Positions 52,554 through 63,794 of a DNA stretch of 64,000 bases are shown piece after piece. A program made the position numbers and the translations under genes. Position 1 is the stretch's first letter, and each line of letters starts with the position of its first letter. The stretch comes from Ceratopteris richardii (lineage: Eukaryota; Streptophyta; Polypodiopsida; Polypodiales; Pteridaceae): positions 88,545,132 to 88,609,131 of the forward strand of contig CM035407.1 of assembly GCA_020310875.1 (NCBI GenBank). Reading direction: 5' to 3'. The notes below the pieces were generated by a model. It worked only from the letters and a program-made list of their open reading frames with translations, was not told where the DNA came from and did not search any database.

Positions 52554-55491
52554 TCCATTCCTCTTCGAATGTTCTTCTCAAATTCTATTCCATAATTCTT
52601 TTGGCCAGTCAGCCTCTAAATCAGGTATTGTTGACATAGGTTGGTCCTGGGCTTTCACTAGCTCACATTTGTTATTCTTTTCTTTAGGTTTGTTGTCCTT
52701 GGCTTTAACAATATCCTTGTATTGATCCTCCGCTATCCTTGTCTTGGGAAGGGCTGGGATGGTCTTTTCTAGGGTTGCTTGTGCTACCTCTATGAGTTTT
52801 CTGCATTGGCAAGCCTCTCTTTTTCTAAATCTCCTTGAGGGTAAAGCTTTTCGAGTTGCTCCACATTTGGTCCTGTCTTAAATCTAGCTTGGTACGCTTT
52901 CAATTGCATGTCCAAATCATCCGGTTTTGGGTCAGCTAGAATTGATCCTAGTTTCTCTGATTCTCAAACAGGCGATGGAATGGGAACTTCTTCCCTGATC
53001 TCTGGTTCTTTATGCTTCTTAGTGCTTTTTGTGTGTTGCTTATTTTCTAGACTTTTTTTTTCATCCATTTTTCTTTGAGCTTCTCTCTTCTTTCCTTCCA
53101 TTTTTGAGCTTTCATGTTTTGGGTATTCTCACATGGGTATTCTGAATCTTCCATTATTTGAATTTTGGGGTTTAAGGTTCTATGGTTTGTTTGATCCAGA
53201 TCGGATTGTTTTCCTTCTCGTTCCTTTGTTTGTGCTCATGTAATGGCCTTTAAAGGTACGATGTATTCCTTATCACTTCCCATTGCTTCTATCACTTCGA
53301 TTACATTAATGGGTGCAGTGTCTTGAGCCTTGTTGGGGTTTTTTGGGCAATCACGGAAGAGATGTTCCTTTCTACAATCACTGCAATATCCTTCCCAAGT
53401 CCTTTTCCTCTGGTTGAGCGTACTTAACCGGTACCACATGTTGGGGCTGTGACAGTTGTGGTCCTAACACTGGTTGGGGTTGTCGATATTGTGCTTGCTC
53501 GTAGGGCCTCGATGCTCGTGGTGGTGTTGGGTAGGGATTGTACCTGGGTACATCTCTACTTGGCTCTCTAGGTGGATACCCATATGGTCGATACTGAGGT
53601 GGTTGTAGAGGCCATGTCTGCCTATTGAACATACAATTTTCTGTGCTGTGATTGGTGTATTTTTGTTCTATGTAACAATACAGGGCCGTTCCTTGATGGG
53701 GCTGTCTATTGTAAGGATGTCTGTGGTACACCTATTCCTCCTCGTATACACATGTGTGTGGGGTGATCTCCTCCACATAGACTACACCTTTGCAACATGG
53801 GTACTCTTAGGAGTTGATGTTGATAGTTTCTCTGTCATTGGACTCCTAATTTCTTTGCCACTAGCTCAGCTAATTCTTCCACATTACTGGAGTTGGATGT
53901 AACCGTACTCCGAGAGTCTTCTGATTTAGTGGGGCTAGGCACACTCTTCAGATCATCCTCTAGGTTGTCCTCTAAGTCAATACATTCATGCAGGCATTCA
54001 CTCAATGTCTCTAGCCTCTTTATGTATACTAGCGTTCTTAAGGTTCCAATTGTTAATCCATCCAAGAATAATGAAATCATTTTTTGCTGAGTGGGTCTCT
54101 CTGCTGTTGGACATCTATCAACATACTGATTGAATCTTTGGGCAGCTGTTTTCATGGTTTCATTAGGGTTCTGTTTAAAACTATGGATTAAAGACGTAGA
54201 ATTGTGTTTAATCCCTCTCTTCGTGAATTTCCATATGAATTCTTGAAGGAATTGCTCCATATTTTCAAATTGTCTAGGGTCCAATGGCTGGAACCAAGTT
54301 AGAGACATTCCTGTGAGGGTTAGTCCGAAAGACTCATACTGCACAAAGAAGTCGTCTACTTGTTCAGCTCTTAAAACTTGTTTAAATTCAACAATGTGGT
54401 CGTAAGGTTCTCCCAATCCATCATAGTGATTCCTCACACATTTGGCCACTTGGATTGATCTCAATCTTCTCATTGGCTCCGGCTATCTAGGCATTATAGG
54501 GAAGGCGGGGATTGCTGGTCTAACTGGGGGCTTTCCAGGCTGCACTCCTATTGGTGGTCGTGGCCTTACTGGTGGTAGGTATTTATTTCCTATTCCAGGG
54601 GGAGTATGATTGTGTGTTTGCACTCCGGGAGTCGCAAATTGTACGTGAGCACGATTCGGAACGCTCCATTGGCTTGTTTGTCCCGACATTGTGTGTTCAA
54701 CCTCTTGTTGTGTTCCAAAGGGGTTCTGAGAGGTGTTTGCCTGCTCTCTCTAAGGGAATACACACAATCCCATGTATTTCAGTCAAGCCCTGTCTATGGC
54801 ATCTACCAACCAATACCTTCTCTGGTTCTTGTCTAGGTATGTCACTTTAGACTCGTCTTCTAGATCCTTTAGCTCATAAGACATCATCGTACTTTCTTCT
54901 CTTCCTTGAGTCGGTGAGTCAATTTGAAGTAACAAGTCTGATCCATGGATCAAATAGACTTCCAGTAAGTAGTTGTCTTGAGGTATCAAGTTCCCTCTCA
55001 AGACTCATGTTACTATTGACTTGCCTCTAGGGGTAGTCACTTACTCTTCAGAGTTCGGTCTCCCTGAGTTTTCTTGTCCCACTAACTCTCCCCTCTCATT
55101 GATCAAATCAGGATATTCAGGCATTATGTAGATGTGACCCAACTTGTCCATGTATGCTCCACCTTCATACTTGATAGCAGGTCTGGGCACAATTGTTGCA
55201 TCTAGGGAAGTCACCATCCTAGCCACAGATCTGTTTAAACCATCCACGTAGATGGGGATCTCTTGGGCATTAGTGGAAACATACTGCAAGGAGGTGCGGT
55301 ATTCTCCTTCTACAACCATCATGAAGTTTCTCCTGAGAGCAGGACCTTGCATGTCTTCTGAGGCCATGGGTATCTCCCCTCTGAGTCACTAGAGGTATCC
55401 GAATAGATAGATCGGTGACCTGAGTGGTACTTCCTACGGACGATATTACACTTCTCCGGCTACTTAGAACCCTTCCTGATCTCAAGTTCAT
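52554..55491 (-). pseudogene. Gypsy A gag
   Basis: Begins MNLRSGRVLSS at 55491, then shifts frame near 55375 to 55041-55367. 53835-54473 is the capsid-like retrotransposon gag domain (VRNHYDGLGEPYDHIVEFKQ, WFQPLDPRQFENMEQFLQEF). A Pro/Tyr-rich linker follows (53378-53731). Knuckle-like motifs: CSLCGGDH near 53760-53800 and CSDCRKEHLFRDC near 53345-53390 (CX2CX3HX4C). 52554-53230 is degenerate gag C-terminus rich in Lys and Glu. Several frameshifts are present. Confidence 0.75.
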
Positions 55492-55633
55492 TCACCCTCC
55501 TAGGATCTCTAGACCTCTAAAACTCTCCCTAAGTGGTTCCTCAAATGCCTCAAATTTACCCTTGAAAATGCTCCAAATGTTATGGGCAATACCACCTTTG
55601 GTGATACTGCACTAGGCAATATTGCACGTCAGA

Positions 55634-56147
55634 CGATACGATACCACTTCTCTAGGCGATACGATACTATGGCAACAAACTATATGATACCACTTGGATA
55701 GACGATACGATACCGCTATTGAGCATGATACGATACTTGAATCTCTTGCGATATGATACCTCAAATCTGGATGATACGATACCATACTAATTTGAGATAT
55801 GATACTACTTCATGCGCGATACGATACTAAGATGGGGATGATACGATACTGGAAACTGCACGATACGATACCACGTAGGCTCACGATATGATACCTAGGG
55901 AGTCCACGATACGATACCAAAAATTTGGACGATACAATACTTAAGCAACAGACGATACGATGCCCATGCACTGGGCGATACGATACCGGGAATTTTGGCG
56001 ATACGATACCACATAGGCAGGCGATACGATACCAAAAAGGGTCACGAGATGATACAGGGAAGTGAGGCGATACGATACCAAAAGTGGACCACGATACGAT
56101 ACCACTTGGTAAAGTGCGATCGTGATACCAACCAGGTGATACGATAC
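55634..56147. repeat. Regularly spaced GATACGATAC array in the gypsy A leader
   Basis: 23 repeat units; starts read by eye are 55634, 55658, 55680, 55704, 55727, 55750, 55773, 55796, 55818, 55840, 55862, 55885, 55908, 55931, 55954, 55977, 56000, 56023, 56046, 56069, 56093, 56118 and 56138. Eleven of the 22 intervals are exactly 23 bp and nearly all of the others 22-24. The 10-bp repeat is conserved (GATACGATAC, usually followed by C or T); the 13-bp spacers are unrelated to each other. All units point the same way. The array is in the leader between the PBS (56926) and the gag ATG (55491). Looser GATAC singletons continue to about 56590. Confidence 0.92.
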
Positions 56148-56270
56148 CAAAAGTGGTATCGTGATACCAAAAGTGGTATCACGATACCAAGGCTGGTAAT
56201 CGACGATACGATACTTCGACGAGTATCGCGATACAAGGGAATTTTTGGTATCGCGATACCAAAAACTCAA
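56148..56270. repeat. Palindromic units at the head of the gypsy A array
   Basis: GGTATCGTGATACC (about 56155-56168), GGTATCACGATACC (about 56175-56188) and TTGGTATCGCGATACCAA (about 56245-56262). These are inverted pairs of the half-site that is direct in the array. The equivalent position in gypsy B has GGTATCACGAT (29644) and GGTATCGTGATACC (29715-29728). Confidence 0.8.
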
Positions 56271-56925
56271 CCGATCGCGATACTCAAGCCAAAACACATC
56301 CAAATTCAAAATTTGTTTTTACCCCCTTGCTCTTCTCTCACCCCTCTTCACTCCTAGCCTACTATCTCACTCAAATGACTTCTAAAAATGCTCTGTCCCA
56401 CCCCGTGATACCAAATGAACTTTCAATCACGTGGAAATGCAGATTTTCAAATTTTTTGAGATTAATGTTTGATTGTAGCTTACCTCTAGGTTGCTATGCT
56501 CAAGCCATGAGGTCACTAGCTAGTTTTGAAGGCCTGTAGCGCACGATACTACACGGACTATACCGATTGCTACTTGGAGACGATACCACTTTCTGAGCAA
56601 ATGAGAAATGAGCTAAAATTTGTTTAGTTTTTATACTTTTTGAGAACTAAGGCTTATCCTACACTATCTTGATAATTTTTTGTGATTTTCTTGGTACTTT
56701 TCCACTTACTTCTCCTCCAAATCTCTTCCTAACCTAACCCTAACTCTTTCTTCTCTCCCTCTCTTCTAACCCTAAACATAAAAACTCATTACACACACCT
56801 CCACGATGTGAAGTAACAAGTGCTGAAGTGTTTGACTACTTGCCACTGAACGAATTTGCTTCTACAAGTAGGATTTAGTCACTCTCAAGTTATAACCATC
56901 ACGAAGGCACCTTGGTTGAGTGTGT

Positions 56926-56943
56926 TCCTCGACAACCGCACCA
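56926..56943 (-). promoter_or_regulatory. Gypsy A primer-binding site (tRNA-Asp-like)
   Basis: On the minus strand: TGGTGCGGTTGTCGAGGA, four differences in 18 from TGGCGCCGTTGCCGGGGA (tRNA-Asp type). Its position between leader and LTR remnant supports the call; the mismatches lower the confidence. Confidence 0.55.
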
Positions 56944-56947
56944 AAAC

Positions 56948-57090
56948 TGTGTGTACTTAAGTCAAGAAGTCTTAGGGACTTGTGCCAAAGAGACTAAATC
57001 TCATTTGCCACACAAGTGCATATAGTGGGGAATTGACACACACTTATTTGTCAATCCGACAAACCGACCTAACCAAACATATGAGGACGT
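56948..57090 (-). repeat. Gypsy A 5' LTR remnant
   Basis: The about 143 bp beyond the PBS should be the R/U5 end of the 5' LTR. It is cut at 57091 by the start of the element D repeat. No partner LTR was found, so this rests on position alone. Confidence 0.4.
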
Positions 57091-57296
57091 TGTCGTAGAG
57101 GGGTGTGAAGGTAGGCTGACGTTCATCTAAAAAGAATCACACTAACCTAACCATGTGACTGCATGCAGGGTGCTTCTAAGTATGCTTAGGGCTTCGGTTG
57201 CTTGTTCAGTGTTTTCAATATTACTGTACTCAAACTTTATGGAATAACTCAGAAGACATCAAAGAAATCAATGGGAAATAATATTGATGTTAAATC
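57091..57296 (-). repeat. Element D 3' LTR (matching part)
   Basis: Direct repeat of 63795-64000, starting TGTCGTAGAGGGG on the plus strand (CA end on the sense strand). Homology certainly continues past the compared length, because the partner is cut by the window edge. The region above it (57300-57480) probably belongs to the LTR too. Confidence 0.75.
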
Positions 57297-57299
57297 TGC

Positions 57300-58079
57300 T
57301 TGAACAAATGAATTGGTAAGCTAATGGCTCAAATCAATAAGACTAATACAAATGTAAGGGTTTAGTAATAGGATAAATGTCTAAACAAATAGGTAATTGA
57401 CTAAATGAAAAGGTAAATGGATTTTCAATCTGTCACTTCACTTCACTTCGCTTTACTTCAATTGCTCTTTAATCTTCCATGTTTCTGAAAAAAAAACATT
57501 AGGATATTAGTAATCTAACAAGAAATTAATGAGAAACATAAAACCCATACCTTACATACATTAAAGCATACACATGCTAACATACTTTCATCCACTTCTA
57601 AATACATATAACCATGCACATACATCACTCCTTTTGGAATACATATACTCATGCAAATGTAGTATAAATATGAACTAACATGCATACACACATTCATTAG
57701 CTCATACATATGCATTCATACACATGCTCATGCATTCACTAACCATACATATACTAATGCACATATGAATACACATTTCATTCACATGTTCTAATACGCT
57801 TTCTCATTCATGCATATAGATAGACTCTCATGCTTATAACCATATTCAAAAGCTTATACATGCTAACATGAATAGCTACACTTATACACACTTATACTTA
57901 CACGAAGCGACTAAAACTGCTTGAGCTTGTAAAAATACTCATCTAATTCTACTTTGTCAAATGCTAATTAAACAATATAATAAAACTTATTATACCTAAT
58001 TAAAGCAATACATAAATGTTCCTAATTAGATTAATAACTTCGTTAAATTTATCTACTTAATTAACTTAGAAAAACGTTA
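57300..58079. other. AT-rich stretch with CATAC/ATGCA-rich low complexity
   Basis: No gene. 57540-57890 is a loose low-complexity tract in which ACATGC, CATAC and ATGCAT recur without a fixed period. The rest is AT-rich filler, partly LTR of element D. Confidence 0.5.
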
Positions 58080-58161
58080 TCCCTATCTCTCTCTCTCTTT
58101 CTTTCTCTCTTTCTCTCTCTCTCTCTCTTTCTCTTTCTACCGATCTCTCTCTCTCTGTCGA

Positions 58162-58210
<49 letters not shown>

Positions 58211-58255
58211 CTCTCTATTTCTTTCTAACTCTCCCTCTCTCTCTCTCTCTCTCGT

Positions 58256-58320
<65 letters not shown>

Positions 58321-58360
58321 GGCGCTGCCACGTGCAGACAGTGGAGGGGAAGGGAGAGAT

Positions 58361-58450
<90 letters not shown>

Positions 58451-58564
58451 GGCGCTGCCGCGCGTAGACAGTGGAGGGGAAGAGAGAGATTGATTTCTCT
58501 CTTTCTCTCTCTCTCTCTCTCTGCGGTGCTGCCGTGTGCAAACAGTGGAGGGGAAGGGAGAGAT

Positions 58565-58636
<72 letters not shown>

Positions 58637-58800
58637 GGCACTGCCGCATGCAGACAGTGGAGGGGAAGGGAGAGATTAATTTCTCTCTCTCTCTCTCTCT
58701 GCGGTGCTGCCACGTGGAGATAGTGGAGGGGAAGGGAGAGATTAATTTCTCTCTCTCTCCCTCTCTCTCTCTCTCTCCTGCGTAAACGATCCCTCTCTCT
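58080..58800. repeat. CT/GA microsatellite with an embedded 43-bp minisatellite
   Basis: Long (CT)n tracts. Five times they are interrupted by a conserved core that starts GCGGCGCTGCC and contains AGACAGTGGAGGGGAAGG, beginning near 58320, 58448, 58521, 58634 and 58700. Spacing differs because the CT length varies. Open frames on both strands (Glu-Arg or Ser-Leu repeats) are translations of the satellite, not genes. Confidence 0.9.
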
Positions 58801-61538
58801 CCCTCATAGATCGTGCTCTGCGTGCCACAGCCCATGGAGGGAGAAGAATATACTTCTTTATCTCTGAATCTGATAGAGAGAAAAACAATAATCTCTAACA
58901 TCCCTCTCTCTCTATCTCTGGCGGCTGGAACTCTCTCACCATGATGAGATGCACAGACATGGAGATGAAGGAAAACGAAGAAAAAGAGAAGGATAAAATC
59001 TACTTGAAAAAAAAATTAGGGAAAACTCATTGCACATACACATATATATACTCACACAGATCCTCAGCTTACCATTCTTTTGGTTTCTACTTTATTTCTC
59101 ATCCATTCTTTAACCCATATTTTTCCACCATACTTTAAATTAATTTTTCTCACACAACTCACTTGTTCCATTCTTTTAATCACATACTTTTTGCACTTTA
59201 AATGCATAAATTATCTGATCCATTCTTTTATCTTGCACGAATAGCTACCACATCTTTAACTGTTTACTTTAACCACTTTAGTTACACACTTAACTCACAC
59301 CACTCTTTACATACCACTCACATACACCACTCATTAATTATCCACTTCATTTTCATTTTAATTTAATTATCCTAATTTTCTTAATTTAATAATGCATTTA
59401 AATTAGTCTTAGGTTAAGAAATTAATATATTTGAACCTTAATATTTAAATGCACACACATGAGTAAATGAATTAATTTAATTCATATTTTAATTTTTAGT
59501 ACATAAATATTCATTTTAAACATTAATTTAATTAAATACATGTTACTTCAACCCTTAAATTTCAATAAAACCCTTGAAAACTTACTCGAAACCCTTTGGT
59601 AATCCCTGATAACCCATTAAAATCCTTTTGAACCCTATCTTAAGTCATTGACATTGACATAAACCCTAACAATAACCCATTAGAATCTTTTGTGACCCTT
59701 TGGATTAACCCAACTGACATAAATCATATGAACTTATGAAATCCTAGGGTTGAATACCCATGAATTTTGCATGTATAAATATAAAATACTCATTAAATGA
59801 GTAATTAGGGTAAACCCTAATATGAACATAGAATCTTCATCATCATTTGTACCTGTAAAACACTTCAAAAGTGGTTACATCAATTCAGAACAACTTATCA
59901 ACAGTGATATAAAAGGTTTGAGTTCACCAATAAAGTTGTTTTCATTTTCTCTGGTCATCAACGGAAAGGTTGAAAACTTTTCGATAGTCGCCCCGGCCAA
60001 TCCTGCACATTGTCCTCGATGGGCCAAACCTGTAGATCATAGAAGGCAATATCAAATTCTTTTGAAACTTATTCATGACTCAAATTCAAATAGTCTTTAT
60101 ATATAAAAAAAATGCTTCGATCATTAGTACATCTTCAAATAGCAAAGAAAACTTATAAAATTATGTAAACTTGAATTTCAACCTTTTCGTTCAATGCATG
60201 AAGTGGAAACATGTTTTAGAAGGAAACTATAGAAGTCATTCAAATAGTGTTCGTACTAACTCTTCTATTAACTCTGTTCATAAGTAAAGCATATGTTATA
60301 TAGGCCTTCTATCCTCATCTCCTAACCATTTGCCATTAAGATACAAAAAACTAACTCCCCTTTAGCATACATCCGCCTTAGATGGCCCATTTTTCAATTC
60401 AGAAGTGATTTCGAGACCACAACTGATTTATTTGATTTTTTTCTTTCATCTCTTTTTTCATCATAATTTTTCTTTGTGTCATTTTTTTTCCTCTTTTCAT
60501 ATGCAGCAACCATTAATGTACTGCTTTCAAGTTTTCTTCGCAACTTTTTTGATGAAGGGGAAAGGCTTAACCCCTAATCAGAGCAAAGGATCTAGAGGTA
60601 AGCTAAAGCAGGAACTAGGATCTCTTTAGCTAAATGGGTCAGATTTAAGGAAGCTTACCTATATAAAACAAGCCTACTTCTACTAGGAGTTGCAAGTTAA
60701 GGGTTCCATCAACTATTCTTACAACAGCCATAGGTCTCTAATCCCTATCTTCTCTTCAAGCACATTCCTACTTCAGTGTAAATTCTACTTTTCATAATTT
60801 TAAGAAGTTTCTTAACCTATCTGAAGGATGCACATATCTAGTTATGATAATGTATGAACTTTCATAATAAATTAAAACATAAATCAGGTTTAGAACGTTT
60901 TCACCTGATCTATATTGACTCCATCTTTAGATCTCTTTAAGTTCATCAAAACTTTTGGCCGAAAATCCTCAATTGCTTTGATCAATTCATCTTCAGAACC
61001 TGTGAGCAATCATACAGTAGAAACTACAAAACAAGTAATCTTCATTACCATTTATCTTTGCAAATATAAATTCATATATTCTATCAGATTCATCTTCATC
61101 ATGTCACAGTTTTCATCATAAAAAATTCATAGTGGTTATAATTATCATAAATAATGCATTCTTAATTTTTAAAATAGGTTTTTCAACCTATGAGACAAAG
61201 TTCATAAATGTCAGAAAAAATCATAATGTTCATAGTATAATATAATTATCATATTTGTTATAAACAAAATCATTTTATTCAAAATATTCATCATTTCATT
61301 ATAGTATTGTTCTTCATAATTGTTCATCATACTAGATTTTTTTGGTTAAGCAAATCATAATGTAAACTTTATCATAAGCTTTTAACTAACTTTTCCAAGC
61401 ATAAAATCTTCATTAAACAAAACAATTTAGGTATATGTTTCTCAACTTTAGGAAAACAACATTTATACAGCAAGCAATAACAATAATCTGAAAAGTTTTC
61501 TCTTCAATAAACAATTCCATCACAAAAAAACTATTCTC
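58801..61538. other. AT-rich interior of element D without recognised genes
   Basis: No pol motif on either strand. A plus-strand (antisense) ORF of 94 residues at 59822-60106 (MNIESSSSFVPVKHFKSGY) and a minus-strand exon-like open stretch at about 60907-61002 are the only coding-like pieces, and neither matches a family I know. The remainder is AT-rich. Confidence 0.35.
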
Positions 61539-62690
61539 TTAAATTCTTCTCCTTTTTCTTAACTTTAGATGAGTTTTTAATATTATTTCAATCTTCCATA
61601 TGGCTTCTTGTACCCATTTTTCCATCTTCTTGTCATGTTCTAATTGAATTTTAAGATTTTCATCTTCAGATGTTTGTACTATTCTTTCATCATTTTTATT
61701 TTGGTCATATTTATTGTCATTTACTATGACTTTAGGTTCTGTTTTAACCGCATGTATGTCTTTATTTCCATCAATTGATTGTTCATTTTCATCATCTTTT
61801 ATCCTTACATCTTCTTCTTTCTTAAACTTTTTCAATGTATCTTGTTCCTTAAATGTAGTTTGAATATCAATGTTACTCATAGATTTAGGTTTAAGATGGT
61901 TTTGATCATTGTCCAAGCATTCACATTTAGTCACAATCTTGGTGTTCATAGAATGTAATTGACATACATTGCTTTTCTCATTATGACTCCTAGGTTTCCA
62001 TTGTTTTTGAAGTTTGGTTTTAGGACTAAATTTTGTTTGGTCAAAATAGTCTATCATCCCTCCTCTACCTAAGTTTAACTTCAAAGGTAATTGTGTTTGA
62101 TAATCACATATTTTCTATTCACTTTCTAGTACCAATTGTTGGTTACATGCTTTCTCATAGGCCATACAATTTCCATAAGTATGACCTAGTTGGTCACACC
62201 AGAAGCATCTTACAGTTCTCTTTGGTCTTTGATATAAAGGCCTAGGAACGACTCTTCTATGATCGGGTAAAGGTTTTTGATCAATAGAATATATAGATCT
62301 ACTTTGAACTTGTACATGATATTTATCTTTGCATTCACATGTAGCACTTCCTTGTATTTGATTGTTTAACCTTTCAATGTTCTCTTTTAAACTTGCAATG
62401 TCATGACCAATAGTTTTGAATGCTGAAATTTCTTTTACATGATTTGCTAATGTTTCCATATGCTCATTCAAATTTGACAGTTCATAATGAAGAATTCCTT
62501 CTAAATTCCTAAACTCATGATCAAATTGAGTATCTATTGACTTAAGTGTTGCATTAAAATCAGATACTACTATAGTTAAGATTGAAAGAAACGAGTTTAA
62601 GGATTCAAACTTAGAATTCAACTTTAAATCTATAGAGGAAACTAATCGTGATTCCATATCAGGCAGAAGGTTCTCTACATTAGATTTCAT
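61539..62690 (-). CDS. Element D gag-like protein, one in-frame amber stop
   Basis: 62115-62690 encodes 191 residues: a coiled-coil-like N-terminal half (residues 1-110, many Leu, Asn, Glu, as in LSNLNEHMETLANHVKEI) and a basic Pro/Arg segment. A canonical zinc knuckle follows, C162-x2-C165-x4-H170-x4-C175 (CFWCDQLGHTYGNC). A single TAG at 62112-62114 (ESE-stop-KICDYQ) is followed in the same frame by about 191 more codons to 61539, rich in Lys, Asp and Glu, without another stop. Zinc knuckle plus coiled coil next to a PBS and LTR fits Gag. The stop could be a mutation (CAG to TAG, as in the copia copies) or a programmed readthrough site; sequence alone cannot decide. Confidence 0.65.
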
Positions 62691-63772
62691 TTTCGTTTAA
62701 CTATGTGAAAACCAGGAAAATTCAAATATAAATACCTGGAATTTGGTTCCGATCGGATGTACCTGAGTCTAGAATAGCTTGGACTGTACGTGTCCCTTGC
62801 TTTTCTATATCATCATGTTCTTGAACATCTCCTCCATCTTACGTTCTTGATAACGCTTCGAATGAAGAAGAAGTTTCCTCATAGCCGGTTCTAATTGCTC
62901 TCTAAATTGCCTAAATCTATCGCTAGTTGATAAAGCCATGAATGGCTTTACCCTAGTCCTAGGCTTTGCTAGTACTAATCTTCTTTTCTAAAATCTTTTT
63001 GATTTCTAAAACCTAAATTATCTCTATTACTTAAATTTTAAAGGGTTTATTATGAATGTTTATAAAATAGTTTTTTCTTGATTAAGTCTTTTAGTTTACG
63101 ATTAATTTCTTTGAAAAAATAAAAAACATTAACTATAAGTCAAAAGAAACCTACATTTACACTATTTTTATGCTATAAGCTTTCTTTTTATGCAATGAAA
63201 ATAAAGCAATCAATCCTTATTTTTCAAAACTTAAAATGTTTTTCTTTTTAATGATGATGCAAAAAATAATTTTTCTACAATGCAGATATTTAAATGCTTT
63301 AAGTAAAATTTATCTTTCCTAAATACAAAAGAAAGATTTAAATACTTTTTTTTTTACTGCAAATATGAAAGTGCTTAAATCTTAAATGCAGATGAAAACA
63401 ATTTTTTTTTAAAGTGATGTGTGTAAACTGAAAAGTAAAGAACTTAAAACACCTTACTTGATGATATCTTTGCTCAAGAGGTTCGAAAATAAATGTTAAA
63501 ACAATCTTAAACACAAAACTAAAATGACTATGACTATGTCTTGATTCTCTTGAATGTTGATGAGGGGGGGTTTGAAGCGATGAAACTCCACCAGTTGGAA
63601 ATCCTTCTTCTCGTGGAGGTGCTCACCAGGGGAAAAAAGGAGATAGCAAACTCTTCACGTTTTGTCACAACTTCCATCTTCAAGTTTCCTGCATTCCATA
63701 AGAAAAATGAAATTAAAAATTTTAGTTAAAACTAAACATACAATGTAAGTCCTAGGCACATGATCGTCACGC
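62691..63772 (-). other. Leader of element D
   Basis: About 1.1 kb between PBS and gag-like ORF, AT-rich with several A or T runs. No ORF supported. It contains no GATAC array, unlike the gypsy A and B leaders. Confidence 0.5.
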
Positions 63773-63790
63773 TTCACGTCGGGTTCACCA
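63773..63790 (-). promoter_or_regulatory. Element D primer-binding site (tRNA-Trp)
   Basis: The plus strand reads TTCACGTCGGGTTCACCA, which matches the 3' end (acceptor stem plus CCA) of plant tRNA-Trp as I recall it, so the sense-strand PBS is TGGTGAACCCGACGTGAA. It is four bases from the LTR end at 63795. An 18-base match ending in CCA next to an LTR is strong support for a PBS. Confidence 0.75.
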
Positions 63791-63794
63791 AAGT

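Larger units (their letters stand above)
48330..57090 (-). mobile_element. Gypsy A, OTA-type Ty3/gypsy element, 3' end lost
   Basis: Minus-strand element with an LTR remnant (56948-57090), a tRNA-Asp-like PBS (56926-56943), a leader with the spaced GATACGATAC array, gag (55491 down to about 53236), protease (51846-52553), RT/RNase H (49612-50886) and integrase (48387-49679). It is a family different from gypsy B and C: protein similarity is high in pol and low in gag. It shares the MNLRSGR gag start, the array and the duplicated integrase zinc domain. The 3' LTR and C-terminal extension are missing. Element D interrupts the 5' LTR. Confidence 0.85.

Noticed and set aside
55634-56147. CRISPR array
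   Set aside because: The spacing is CRISPR-like, but repeats are only 10 bp and spacers 13 bp, there are no cas genes, and the array sits in the leader of a plant gypsy element.
58317-58901. 194-codon Glu-Arg-rich ORF and the opposite Ser-Leu ORF
   Set aside because: Both are produced by the CT/GA microsatellite.
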